From the NCBI GenBank assembly GCA_015064245.1, contig SVSQ01000005.1, forward strand, positions 1-50,327: a stretch of DNA of 50,327 bases. The letters run 5' to 3'. Under the pieces are notes generated by a model, which ran no database searches, had not been told where the DNA came from, and worked only from the letters and a program-made list of their open reading frames with translations. Positions within the stretch are counted from its first letter, which is position 1; every line of letters begins with the position of its first letter. The position numbers and the translations under genes were made by a program. This DNA is from Oscillospiraceae bacterium. GTDB lineage: Bacteria; Bacillota; Clostridia; Oscillospirales; CAG-272. Shown here one piece after another: positions 28,189-40,836 of this stretch.

Positions 28189-29505
28189 ATGACCTACGAA
28201 GAAGCGCTTGAATATATTCATTCCGTAAGCTGGAAGGGATCCCGTCCCGGACTTGAAAGGATAACCGAGCTTTGCAAAAAGCTGGGCGATCCGCAGAAGA
28301 ATATGAAGTTCGTTCACGTCACGGGAACTAACGGTAAGGGCTCCACCTGCGCCATGACCGAGATCGTACTCCGCAAGTCGGGCTATAAAACGGGGCTTTT
28401 TACCTCACCCTACGTCCGATACTTCAACGAGCGTATGGCTGTGAACGGAAACAGCATCTCAAACGAAATGCTCGCCGAGATAACCGAATACGTCCGCCCG
28501 TTTGCCGACTCCATGGAGGACAAGCCCACGGAATTTGAGCTTATAACCGCTATCGCCTTCGAGTATTTCAGACGCGAGAATTGCGACGTAGTGGTGCTTG
28601 AGGTCGGCATGGGCGGCAGACTCGATTCCACCAATATTATCGAAGAGCCTCTTGTTTCGGTTATCACAGGTATTTCCCTTGACCATACCGCTTTTCTCGG
28701 CGACACCGAGGAAAAGATCGCCGCTGAAAAGGCAGGGATCATCAAAAAGGGCTGTCCCGTGGTTTACGGCGGCAGAGACTACGGTGTGACCGCGTTAAAG
28801 AAAAACGGCGAAAAAACAGCTTTCTCCGTTATAAAGGAAAAAGCGGAAGAGCTTGACTGCCCTTTCTCATTCTGCGAATACGGTTCCCTCGATCTGAAAA
28901 AATGCGATCTTGACGGCGCTGTTTTCGATTACAAGGACCGCAAAGACGTCAAGATCTCCCTTTTGGGGTTATATCAACCGCAGAATGCCGTAAAGGCGCT
29001 TGAGGTTATCGACGCGCTGAGAGGCAGAGGACTTACCGTTCCCGAGGAAGCGGTGAGAGAAGGTCTTGCCGAGGTAAAATGGAGCGCGCGATTTGAAAAG
29101 CTTTCCGAAAAGCCATTGGTCCTGTACGACGGCTCTCACAATCCCGAGGGTATCGCCGAGGCACAGCGCACGCTTAAATACTATTTCGGAGACCGCAAGG
29201 TAAATATTCTGACCGGTGTTATGGCTGATAAGGACTATACCGAAATGGCAGCAAAGCTCGCTCCTCTTGCAAACAAGGTCTTCACAGTCACTCCCGATAA
29301 CCCGCGTTCACTCGACTCCAGGGAGCTTGCGAAGGTATATAAAGGGTTTGGGGTTACAGCGTCACCGTTTCAAACAGTTGAATCCGGATACGAATTAGCT
29401 TTTGTGGACAGTTTAGCAAGCGGTGTTCCGCTGGTCTGTCTCGGCTCTCTCTATATGTACGCCGAAGTTGCCGAAGCGGCAGCGAGGGTGAACGCTGAGT
29501 TTTAA
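28189..29505 (+). CDS. folC: Bifunctional folylpolyglutamate/dihydrofolate synthase
   Basis: 438 aa; HVTGTNGKGSTCAM, LEVGMGGRLDSTN, SLDHTAFLG, YDGSHNPEG. Confidence 0.97.
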   Translation: MTYEEALEYIHSVSWKGSRPGLERITELCKKLGDPQKNMKFVHVTGTNGKGSTCAMTEIVLRKSGYKTGLFTSPYVRYFNERMAVNGNSISNEMLAEITEYVRPFADSMEDKPTEFELITAIAFEYFRRENCDVVVLEVGMGGRLDSTNIIEEPLVSVITGISLDHTAFLGDTEEKIAAEKAGIIKKGCPVVYGGRDYGVTALKKNGEKTAFSVIKEKAEELDCPFSFCEYGSLDLKKCDLDGAVFDYKDRKDVKISLLGLYQPQNAVKALEVIDALRGRGLTVPEEAVREGLAEVKWSARFEKLSEKPLVLYDGSHNPEGIAEAQRTLKYYFGDRKVNILTGVMADKDYTEMAAKLAPLANKVFTVTPDNPRSLDSRELAKVYKGFGVTASPFQTVESGYELAFVDSLASGVPLVCLGSLYMYAEVAEAAARVNAEF

Positions 29506-29506
29506 A

Positions 29507-29626
29507 AAGGGAATACGGTCGCTTTTCGAAAGGAAAGCTTGCATGCCTACGGCAAGCTGTATGCCTTCGGCAAACCCGCAAAAGCTTCTGTGACATCGAC
29601 ACCACGAGGGCATCGATGTCACAGAA
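29507..29626. repeat. Non-coding repeat/hairpin module downstream of folC
   Basis: 18-bp tandem GCATGCCTACGGCAAGCT/GTATGCCTTCGGCAAACC (29541-29576); perfect 14-bp arms TTCTGTGACATCGA(29586-29599)/TCGATGTCACAGAA(29613-29626). Confidence 0.75.
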
Positions 29627-29998
29627 TATTGGGTAAATTTCCTTCGGAAAGAGTCCGTGCACCCTCTTTCAAAAAGTGCGCTCATCAGCTTACCCACAAA
29701 CGATATAACAAACTGCAATATAACTTATCTTTCTGCTTTGGGGTGTTGCGGGAGCAACTCGGCAGTATTTTATGTGCCTTAAAATTCGCTCGTGCTTTTT
29801 GAGCGAATTTTCCGCGAGCCGTTCCGTGCTACCACGGTTTTTCTTTCTTCTTTCTGCGAGCGTCTTTCTTCTTTCTTTCTCAAAAGAAGGAAGAAAGATG
29901 CGGAATCTATATATAAAGAATAATTTAAGACAAAGTAAAAAATATACTCAAACAAAACTTCTTATAAAAACACAAAATCCTTATTTACAAAATTCCCC

Positions 29999-30027
29999 TT
30001 GACAAAATAATAATAATATATTATAAT
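29999..30027 (+). promoter_or_regulatory. proS promoter
   Basis: TTGACA(29999-30004)-17 bp-TATAAT(30022-30027). Confidence 0.8.
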
Positions 30028-30052
30028 ATTTAATTGACAACAATAAAAATTT

Positions 30053-30072
30053 CTATCTCGCATCCGAGATAG
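30053..30072 (+). promoter_or_regulatory. Short leader hairpin upstream of proS SD
   Basis: CTATCTCG-CATC-CGAGATAG abutting GGGGAAAGGA. Confidence 0.5.
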
Positions 30073-30092
30073 GGGAAAGGAACACAAAAGAT

Positions 30093-31532
30093 ATGGCACA
30101 GGATAAAAAAATGGTCACGCAGATCACGTCCATGGACGAGAACTTCGCTCAGTGGTACACCGACATCTGCAAGAAGGCCGACCTCATCGATTACAGTTCA
30201 GTAAAAGGATGTATGATCATACGACCTTACGGCTACGCGATATGGGAAAACATACAGAAGAATCTCGACCAGAGATTTAAAGCAACGGGACACGAGAACG
30301 TTTACATGCCAATGTTCATACCCGAATCGCTGCTTCAGAAGGAAAAGGATCACGTTGAGGGCTTTGCTCCCGAAGTCGCGTGGGTAACACACGGCGGACA
30401 CGAGCCTCTGACCGAAAGACTTTGTGTGCGTCCTACCTCGGAGACATTGTTCTGCGAGCATTTCGCCAATATAATCCATTCGTACAGAGATCTTCCCAAG
30501 CTTTACAACCAGTGGTGCAGCGTCGTACGCTGGGAAAAGACCACCCGTCCCTTCCTTCGTTCCAGAGAGTTTCTCTGGCAGGAGGGTCACACAATGCACG
30601 CGACAGCTCAGGAGGCTATCGACGAGACCGTTCAGCAGCTGAACGAGTACGCAGACTTCCTCGAGACCGATCTTGCTATTCCGGTTATCAAAGGAAGAAA
30701 GACGGAGAGCGACAAGTTCGCGGGCGCTGAGGCTACCTACGCTATCGAGGCGCTTATGCACGACGGCAAGGCTCTTCAGGCAGGAACGTCGCACTACTTC
30801 GGAGACGGCTTTGCAAAGGCGTTCGACATCACCTTTACAGATAAAGAAAACAAGATGTGTTATCCCCACCAGACGTCATGGGGCGTTACAACGAGAATGA
30901 TCGGCGCTATCATCATGTCTCACGGCGACGATAACGGTCTGGTCCTCCCCCCTGCAGTCGCTCCCATTCAGGTCGTTATCCTTCCTATCGCACAGCACAA
31001 GGAAGGCGTTCTTGAAAAGGCTAACGAGCTCAAGAACAGACTCGCAAAGTCCTTCAGAGTAAAGCTGGACGACAGCGACAACTCCGCAGGCTGGAAGTTC
31101 TCCGAATACGAGATGAAGGGTATTCCGGTACGTCTTGAGATCGGTCCCCGCGACATTGAGAACAACGTTTGCGTACTGGTAACCAGACACAACAGAGAAA
31201 AGACAGTCGTATCTCTGGACGAGCTCGAGACCGCAGTTGCGGCTAAGCTCCGGGAGGTTCGCGACGGTATCTACGCAAAGGCGCTGGCAAACAGAGAGAA
31301 GAAGACCTACTCCTGCACGACTATCGACGAGATAAACGAGTCCATCAAGCAAAACGGCGAAGGCTTCGTCAAGGCTATGTGGTGCGGCGAAGAGGAATGC
31401 GAGGACAAGGTCAAGGAGCTGACCGGTGTTGGCTCAAGATGTATCCCGCTGGTCGAGGAAGCCCTTTCGGACAAGTGCGTATGCTGCGGAAAGCCTGCAA
31501 AGCACATGGTCTACTGGGCGGTTGCGTATTGA
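30093..31532 (+). CDS. proS: Prolyl-tRNA synthetase (short, archaeal/eukaryote-like form)
   Basis: 479 aa; class II motifs ([36 protein letters not shown]), C-terminal Cys-rich zinc-like region. Confidence 0.96.
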   Translation: MAQDKKMVTQITSMDENFAQWYTDICKKADLIDYSSVKGCMIIRPYGYAIWENIQKNLDQRFKATGHENVYMPMFIPESLLQKEKDHVEGFAPEVAWVTHGGHEPLTERLCVRPTSETLFCEHFANIIHSYRDLPKLYNQWCSVVRWEKTTRPFLRSREFLWQEGHTMHATAQEAIDETVQQLNEYADFLETDLAIPVIKGRKTESDKFAGAEATYAIEALMHDGKALQAGTSHYFGDGFAKAFDITFTDKENKMCYPHQTSWGVTTRMIGAIIMSHGDDNGLVLPPAVAPIQVVILPIAQHKEGVLEKANELKNRLAKSFRVKLDDSDNSAGWKFSEYEMKGIPVRLEIGPRDIENNVCVLVTRHNREKTVVSLDELETAVAAKLREVRDGIYAKALANREKKTYSCTTIDEINESIKQNGEGFVKAMWCGEEECEDKVKELTGVGSRCIPLVEEALSDKCVCCGKPAKHMVYWAVAY

Positions 31533-31550
31533 TTTCAAAAAAATAAATTT

Positions 31551-31580
31551 CGGCAGAGGTATTGCTCCTCTGCCGTTTTT
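31551..31580 (+). terminator. Intrinsic terminator after proS
   Basis: CGGCAGAGG-tattgct-CCTCTGCCG-TTTTT. Confidence 0.9.
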
Positions 31581-31622
31581 GTGTTATAATGGAATTGATG
31601 ATTAAACCGAAGGGAGAATTTT

Positions 31623-32177
31623 ATGGATAGAGAAATTATAATACCGAGAAAGAAATCAACTACCGCAGCAGCGTCTGCAGGCATGTTATTTGCAACCCTG
31701 CTTTTCGGTTTTATTGCGTTTGAATATTTTTGTGGTCCGGTTTTAGCTTCATCAAAACCACCGTTGCTTTTAGCTATCTTTGATATACCGTGCGTTCCTA
31801 TCTGCGCTTTTTGCTTTATCTGTTATTTCAAGGACCTCTTCAACAACACTCCTGTTTTAATAGTAAACGAATATGGAATACAGGAGAATATTACGCGCCG
31901 TTCCGTGGGCATCATCAAGTGGGAGGATATACATGATATCAACTTTATTCCTTATATGGATAATACCTACTGGATCTGCATAATACTCAAAAACCCCGAA
32001 GACTATATTTTAAATAAAAAGCTGGTCACTGCGTTAAACAAACGAAGCTCCGTTAAAAAATGGGGACATATAAGATTTACTTCATTGTATTTCAAAAAGG
32101 AGTTTAGTAGCGTGATCGAGCTTATGAAGTATTATTTTTCAAAATATCAGGATAAAAACGACGCTATCGTTCAATAA
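31623..32177 (+). CDS. STM3941-like membrane protein
   Basis: 184 aa; two N-terminal TM helices then VNEYGIQENITRRSVGIIKWEDIHDINF. Confidence 0.65.
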   Translation: MDREIIIPRKKSTTAAASAGMLFATLLFGFIAFEYFCGPVLASSKPPLLLAIFDIPCVPICAFCFICYFKDLFNNTPVLIVNEYGIQENITRRSVGIIKWEDIHDINFIPYMDNTYWICIILKNPEDYILNKKLVTALNKRSSVKKWGHIRFTSLYFKKEFSSVIELMKYYFSKYQDKNDAIVQ

Positions 32178-32181
32178 AAAC

Positions 32182-32210
32182 TTGACAATCTACAATAAAA
32201 TAAGTATAAT
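32182..32210 (+). promoter_or_regulatory. Promoter for DUF896 gene
   Basis: TTGACA(32182-32187)-17 bp-TATAAT(32205-32210). Confidence 0.8.
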
Positions 32211-32249
32211 GATATTGTAAACATTTAAAAGAATGCGAGGATATGATAC

Positions 32250-32453
32250 TTGGATCAGAAAAAAGTTGACAGAATAAACTATCTTGCAAGAAAATCAAAG
32301 TCCGAAGGACTTACGGAAGAAGAAAAAGCGGAGCAGCAGGTCCTTCGTAAAGAGTATATCGAGGACTACCGCCGCAGTCTTCGCGGTATTCTTGACAACA
32401 CGGTCATACAGCGTCCGGACGGAACAAAGGAAAAACTAAAGACAAAAGAGTAA
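32250..32453 (+). CDS. DUF896 family protein (YnzC-like)
   Basis: 67 aa; RINYLARKSKSEGLTEEEKAEQQVLRKEYIEDYRRSLRGILDN; TTG start. Confidence 0.92.
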   Translation: MDQKKVDRINYLARKSKSEGLTEEEKAEQQVLRKEYIEDYRRSLRGILDNTVIQRPDGTKEKLKTKE

Positions 32454-32504
32454 AATGCCCTTTTACAAACCGCTGCACGCTTCAAGAAAGGAGTCATCAC
32501 ATTT

Positions 32505-33227
32505 ATGGACGGATACAACGGTTTTAACGGATATCAGCCGCCGCGCGGCTTCGACGACACCGAAACAAGCGCAAAGCTCCCCAAATGGGTATGGGCTGTC
32601 GCCGTGATCGGACTTGCCTTCGCGATACTTTGCGGATACTACACCGGAATAATCGCGGGCGACTATTTCAAAAAAATGATAAAAGAGCTTACCGTTGAAG
32701 ACACGAACGGCGAGATCACCGAGCTCAACACGTTGGATTTCACCGATTTTCTCGGCGTTTACGACGATTATTACGGATATAACAAATTCGACGCAGGGCT
32801 TTTCACCTTGATGTACGATTCCTCTGCTCTGTACGATAATTCTCTCGGAACGTACAAAAACGATTTTTCAAACACTAACACCGCGCGTCTCAAGGTCAGC
32901 TTCAAAAATTTGAATTATTACGACGTTTGCTACGTTTATGACGGAAACGCATCAAAGATGAGCTATTCCGTTGAATTTGACATTAAAAAGGGAAATATGG
33001 AGGCGGCAGTCATTCGTCTTTCAAAGAATTACACCGTAAAAACGGACGAATTCGGTATTTCAAATGTTGAGCCGCAGTATATTCAGATCTTAGACGTAAT
33101 AACCGACAATAAGGTCTCGTCGCAGCCGATGGACGGAGACGGCATATATCTCATCGTTTTCGCGGGCGAGAGCGCCTCGGGAAGCTACGCGCTGGACGTT
33201 GATATATCTTACAACGAAGAATCATAA
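32505..33227 (+). CDS. Hypothetical single-TM protein
   Basis: 240 aa; one TM helix WVWAVAVIGLAFAILCGYYTGIIAG then extracytoplasmic Tyr/Asp-rich domain. Confidence 0.75.
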   Translation: MDGYNGFNGYQPPRGFDDTETSAKLPKWVWAVAVIGLAFAILCGYYTGIIAGDYFKKMIKELTVEDTNGEITELNTLDFTDFLGVYDDYYGYNKFDAGLFTLMYDSSALYDNSLGTYKNDFSNTNTARLKVSFKNLNYYDVCYVYDGNASKMSYSVEFDIKKGNMEAAVIRLSKNYTVKTDEFGISNVEPQYIQILDVITDNKVSSQPMDGDGIYLIVFAGESASGSYALDVDISYNEES

Positions 33228-33285
33228 TACCACGGTATAATTTCAGTACGAACAATAAAACAAATCACAGAAAGGGTCAAAATCA

Positions 33286-34035
33286 ATGGCAAACAAAATC
33301 AGAGTAACAGTCTGGAACGAATACAGACACGAAAAATCAGAAGCAAAGATCGCGGAGATCTACCCGGAGGGTATCCACGGCGAGATCAAAAACATCCTTT
33401 CGGAATGCGACGATGTTGAGGTAACCCTCGCAACCCTGGATATGCCGGAGCACGGCCTTACGGACGAGGTTCTCAACAACACCGACGTTCTCATCTGGTG
33501 GGGACATATGGCTCACGGCGAGGTCAGAGACGATATCGTTGCTAAAGTCCGCAACAGAGTTTATAACGAAGGAATGGGCTTCTTCCCCATCCACTCAGGC
33601 CACCATTCCAAGCCCTTCAAGGCGATCGTAGGCGCTACGGGCGACCTGTACTGGGGCAAGGATCAGCCCGAGATAGTATGGAACATCATGCCTCAGCATC
33701 CTATCGCAAAGGGACTGCCTACCTGCTTCGAGCTGTTTGAAGAGATGTACGGCGAGCCCTTCCGTATCCCTCAGCCCGACGAGCTGATCTTCAATTCCTG
33801 GTTTGAGCAGGGCAACGTATTCCGCTCCGGATGCGTATTCTACAGAGGCGTCGGTAAGGTGTTCTACTTCCAGCCCGGCCACGAGGCTTGCAGAAGCTTC
33901 TATAACGAAAACGTTCGCACAGTTATTAAGAACGCGGTACATTGGCTCAAGACGGACCTCACTCCCGACAACGTAGACAAGGGCTGCTACCACCAGAGAG
34001 CAAGCGTTCTTGAAGAGCTTCACGCTAAGAAATAA
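33286..34035 (+). CDS. ThuA-domain (trehalose utilisation-like) protein
   Basis: 249 aa; DVLIWWGHMAHGEV, GMGFFPIHSGHHSKPFK, YFQPGHEACRSFYN. Confidence 0.92.
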   Translation: MANKIRVTVWNEYRHEKSEAKIAEIYPEGIHGEIKNILSECDDVEVTLATLDMPEHGLTDEVLNNTDVLIWWGHMAHGEVRDDIVAKVRNRVYNEGMGFFPIHSGHHSKPFKAIVGATGDLYWGKDQPEIVWNIMPQHPIAKGLPTCFELFEEMYGEPFRIPQPDELIFNSWFEQGNVFRSGCVFYRGVGKVFYFQPGHEACRSFYNENVRTVIKNAVHWLKTDLTPDNVDKGCYHQRASVLEELHAKK

Positions 34036-37095
<3,060 letters not shown>

Positions 37096-37114
37096 TTAAA
37101 CATATTCCAGTATC

Positions 37115-37149
37115 AAAAAGCTTCGGCAGAATTTTGCCGAAGCTTTTTT
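37115..37149 (+). terminator. Intrinsic terminator after GH2
   Basis: AAAAAGCTTCGGCA-gaatt-TTGCCGAAGCTTTTTT. Confidence 0.93.
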
Positions 37150-37189
37150 GTGTCGCAGATCAAATAGATATACAAATTGCCATTTAGCG

Positions 37190-37348
37190 AGGAGATGATC
37201 GCAGAAATCAAAGCCTCGCCCTTTGGGAGAGGTGGCACCGAAGGTGGCGGAGAGGGTATTGCAGGATCAAAACATTATTTGCCCTCTCAGTCGCTCACGC
37301 GACAGCTCTCCCGGGTGGGAGAGCCTTCTGTTTGCGCGATCATCTCCA
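37190..37348. repeat. MITE-like palindromic element
   Basis: Perfect terminal GGAGATGATCGC(37191-37202)/GCGATCATCTCC(37336-37347), inner CTCgCCCtttGGGAGAGgTG vs inverted CTCtCCCacccGGGAGAGcTG. Confidence 0.8.
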
Positions 37349-37420
37349 ATTCACCATTTCCAATAATCCGCATAAAATAACACTGTGCTCGCATTTTTAA
37401 CGAAAGGAATGATAAGAAAT

Positions 37421-38395
37421 ATGAAAATAACGATTTTAGCGGGGGGAAACAGTCCCGAGTGTAATGTCTCGGAACGCTCCGGGATCGCCGTCGCATCCGC
37501 TTTGATACGTAAAGGCTTCGAGGTCGCGCTGATCGATCCTGCTCGGGAATATAAGGTAAACGATAACTCTTTTTTTTCGTCCATCGAACCCGCGCTCTAC
37601 TTTTTTCATGCTTCTCCCATTGAAGAGGGCGTACATATAACTCTCTCCGCCCTTGCTTTGTGCGAAAAAGCCGACAAAGTATTCATCGTCCTTCACGGCG
37701 GTATCGGAGAAAACGGGCGTCTTTCCGCCCTGTTCGACTGCCTCGGCATCAGCTATACGGGAAGCTCCCCCGAGGCTCTGGCTCTCTCCATGGATAAAAT
37801 ACTTTCAAAGCAGATATACTCCTATTTCGGCATACTCACTCCCGATTTCACCGTCTGCAAAAAGGGGGACTCTTCCTCGCCACTTCCGCCCCGTTATCCT
37901 TGCTTCGTCAAACCCGCGATCGGCGGTTCGAGCATCGGAGCCACCTTGGTCATGCGCCCGTTTGAAATGAAAAAAGCCGTCGAAACGGCTCTCAAATACT
38001 GCGATACCGTACTGATCGAAGCTGCGGTCTTCGGTCGCGAGCTGACGGTAAGCGTGCTTGATGACCGACCTTTAGCCGTTACTGAGATAGTGAAGGACGG
38101 CGTTTTTTTCGACTACAACACCAAATACACGAAAAACGCGGCAAAGGAGCTTACGCCTGCTCCCCTGCCGCAAAATATTTACGATAAAGCCATGAAGACC
38201 GCTCTGAACGCCCACCGCGCTCTGCGTATGAAGTGCTTCAGCCGCACGGATATGATCTTCGATACCGAGACCTCCCTTTTGTACGTTCTTGAGACCAACG
38301 CTGTTCCCGGCTTGACCGAGGAAAGCATACTCCCCTCCGCCGCAAAAGCTGTGGGACTCGCCTTTGACGATCTGTGTATCCGTATGCTCAACTGA
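37421..38395 (+). CDS. ddl: D-alanine--D-alanine ligase
   Basis: MKITILAGGNSPECNVSERSG; LHGGIGENGRL, KPAIGGSSIG, EINA-like LETNAVPGLT; start moved from 37385. Confidence 0.9.
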   Translation: MKITILAGGNSPECNVSERSGIAVASALIRKGFEVALIDPAREYKVNDNSFFSSIEPALYFFHASPIEEGVHITLSALALCEKADKVFIVLHGGIGENGRLSALFDCLGISYTGSSPEALALSMDKILSKQIYSYFGILTPDFTVCKKGDSSSPLPPRYPCFVKPAIGGSSIGATLVMRPFEMKKAVETALKYCDTVLIEAAVFGRELTVSVLDDRPLAVTEIVKDGVFFDYNTKYTKNAAKELTPAPLPQNIYDKAMKTALNAHRALRMKCFSRTDMIFDTETSLLYVLETNAVPGLTEESILPSAAKAVGLAFDDLCIRMLN

Positions 38396-40712
38396 ATATC
38401 AGCCTGAAATATCCAAAGCCGTCCTTATCAGCGCCCAGATACCTGTATTTTCCGCCCTCGAAAACGACAGTTTCGTCCGTATCCTCATAAGGCGAGAGAA
38501 CCACTTGAGTGCCTGCTCTGAAAAGGTAGAATTTGTAAGATTCCTTGGTTACGGGACCGTGACGTCCGCAGATGACCGTTCCGCTTTCGGAAAGGAATCT
38601 TTCCGCCGTCGGCGCAAGCTCCGATTCCGTCACGGAAGAGCCGAGATATGTCACCGCTCTATCCCCAAACCTTATATTCATCAGCATCACGGGATGCTCC
38701 GAGCGTTCAAGCAGACTTTGCTCGGACGTCTCTATCATCGCTTTTCCGACGAATATCGGATGCCCTCTGTAATACATCACCGTCTTCACGTCGTTGGTAT
38801 ACGGCAGTATGCTGTTATAAAAGGACTTGTCCTTTTCCGTTTCGGGATAAGGAAGATACAGCGTTTTTATTCGGTATGTCCGCATAAAGCGCTTCAGAGT
38901 TGAAATGTGGTTGCTGTGATAGTGGGTAAGCATAAAGCCGTCTATCCCCGTTTCACAGTATTCCGAGGACGCTATATCCATTGCTTCCGTCGGTACGGAT
39001 TTCGAACCGTTACCAATATCGATGAACAAGGTCTCGCTTCCGCTGTTCACCACTATTCCTTCAGACGTCTTATTTGTCACGTAGACTATCTCAGCTCTGT
39101 CACGGTACACGAATCCGTATATCTGGACGCATATTGCAAATGCCGCCGCGCAAGCGACGAACACTCCCAGCAACGCAAGAGGATTTCGCGTTCCTCTCAG
39201 TCTCAAAAACAGAAGCGTCACGAAAAGAAGCGCAAGTATCGCAAAGAAAAATGGATAACTGAGTGAAACTGTGACGGATATACGTCCCGTCAGCTCCGCC
39301 GCTAACCATTTTAGAAACGCGTAGATCCCCTGCAGTGAGCTTACCGCCAAGTACCCTAAGACCGGTATATCCGCAAGGGTGATGACCGCTATGGTCAGGC
39401 TCATCGAAACGAACGCCGTTGGCACTGCGACGACGTTCATTATCACCGCGAAAAACGAAGTCTCATTAAAGTACATTGATAGCGCGGGAACAGTAAACAG
39501 CGACGCCGAAAGGCTGACAGAAATCGCAAGAAACGCCGTTTTCAGTATCTTGTGAAGAGCTTTCATGTCACCCGCAGGCGAGGAATTCCATTTTCTCAGC
39601 GACTTTCCCGAAACGTACGACGCGCAGGTAACAATTCCCAAAGTCGCTGAAAACGACAGCAAAAAGCTACACGAGATAACTGTTTCCGGACTGCTCGCGC
39701 ATATCAGCGCGCCTGCGAAGAACAGAGCGGTTATGCTGTCGCCCCTGCCGCCGAAAAAGGTTGGAAGAACTCCCAGCATCAGCATTATTGCCGCGCGGAC
39801 TACAGAAGGTGAAAAGCCAGCTATCCCGCAAAACGCTGCCGCGCCCGCTATGATCATCAGGGATTTGAGCTTTCTCCTCGTTTTCATACGCTCTGTGAAA
39901 AAGGTCACCATTCCGGCGATTATAGACATATGCATTCCGCTGACCGCAAGTATGTGTGAAACGCCCAAAGCCGACATATCCCGTCGGAAGCTGTCGTCAA
40001 GTCCGCTCTTTTCTCCGATGAGCAGAGCTTTGGCGTAAGCCGAGGTCTGCGCGTTCAGAGCGCCGTCAAGCCGTTTGCCCATAGCTTCTCTGAGCCTGTA
40101 TATCAAGTATCCGACACCGTTTTTACTTTCGTTTGTAACTGAAATGATCGCGTACGCCTCCAGCTCCAAGCATATATTCTCCGCCTTCACCGTCCAAAGC
40201 TCGCTTCCCGACGCGTCTTTTCTTGCGTCCGTCGGAAGCGCAGTAATCGTGACCGTATCGTAGTTCAAAAGGCTGACCTGCTCGTTAAAGGTCACGTACG
40301 CGCTTCCGCTGCATTCGCTCCCGTCCACCGATATTATCTTCGCTTTATAGAGCTCTCCAAATGCTTCCGAGTACACGTTCTCGGTTATCACGCATTTGAA
40401 CGTGTGCTCTTCTTCCGAAAGGCTTTTGAGTTTTTTGTAATTCAGAGCGTTCGGTATCGTCGCCGCGCACCCAAGCAAAACTGCTGTTATCATGAGATAC
40501 GGAAGCGGATTTCGCCCCTTTTTCATCACACTATCACTTGATATTCTGTAAACGACGTAACCAGCAAACGCGAAAAGGAACACCGCCGTCAGCCATACCG
40601 ATACCGTAGTAAAAAACAGCGCGCAAAGAAACAGTCCGCAGATCAGCGCCAAAGGTCTGCAATAAAACGGACTGTTCTTTATCGGATATGCGAGTTTTTC
40701 GGTAAATCTCAT
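38388..40712 (-). CDS. comEC: ComEC/Rec2 DNA internalisation-related competence protein
   Basis: DUF4131 N-terminus, LAVSGMHMSIIAGMV competence core, C-terminal MBL domain; start moved to MRFTEKLAYP with SD AAAGGAG. Confidence 0.93.
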   Translation of the reverse strand: MRFTEKLAYPIKNSPFYCRPLALICGLFLCALFFTTVSVWLTAVFLFAFAGYVVYRISSDSVMKKGRNPLPYLMITAVLLGCAATIPNALNYKKLKSLSEEEHTFKCVITENVYSEAFGELYKAKIISVDGSECSGSAYVTFNEQVSLLNYDTVTITALPTDARKDASGSELWTVKAENICLELEAYAIISVTNESKNGVGYLIYRLREAMGKRLDGALNAQTSAYAKALLIGEKSGLDDSFRRDMSALGVSHILAVSGMHMSIIAGMVTFFTERMKTRRKLKSLMIIAGAAAFCGIAGFSPSVVRAAIMLMLGVLPTFFGGRGDSITALFFAGALICASSPETVISCSFLLSFSATLGIVTCASYVSGKSLRKWNSSPAGDMKALHKILKTAFLAISVSLSASLFTVPALSMYFNETSFFAVIMNVVAVPTAFVSMSLTIAVITLADIPVLGYLAVSSLQGIYAFLKWLAAELTGRISVTVSLSYPFFFAILALLFVTLLFLRLRGTRNPLALLGVFVACAAAFAICVQIYGFVYRDRAEIVYVTNKTSEGIVVNSGSETLFIDIGNGSKSVPTEAMDIASSEYCETGIDGFMLTHYHSNHISTLKRFMRTYRIKTLYLPYPETEKDKSFYNSILPYTNDVKTVMYYRGHPIFVGKAMIETSEQSLLERSEHPVMLMNIRFGDRAVTYLGSSVTESELAPTAERFLSESGTVICGRHGPVTKESYKFYLFRAGTQVVLSPYEDTDETVVFEGGKYRYLGADKDGFGYFRLIFS

Positions 40713-40836
40713 ATACGGCTCCTTTAAGTGAGAACTCGGTCGTTTTTGAAAATGCGTTCGTAATCTAACCCTCAAACGAAGAGAGAGTAACAAATACTAT
40801 TAACTCCCAAAATCTATCGAAAAAGGAGAATATATT

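Noticed and set aside
29539-30002. Short ORFs between folC and proS
   Set aside because: Composed of hairpin/tandem repeats and low-complexity sequence; no SD.
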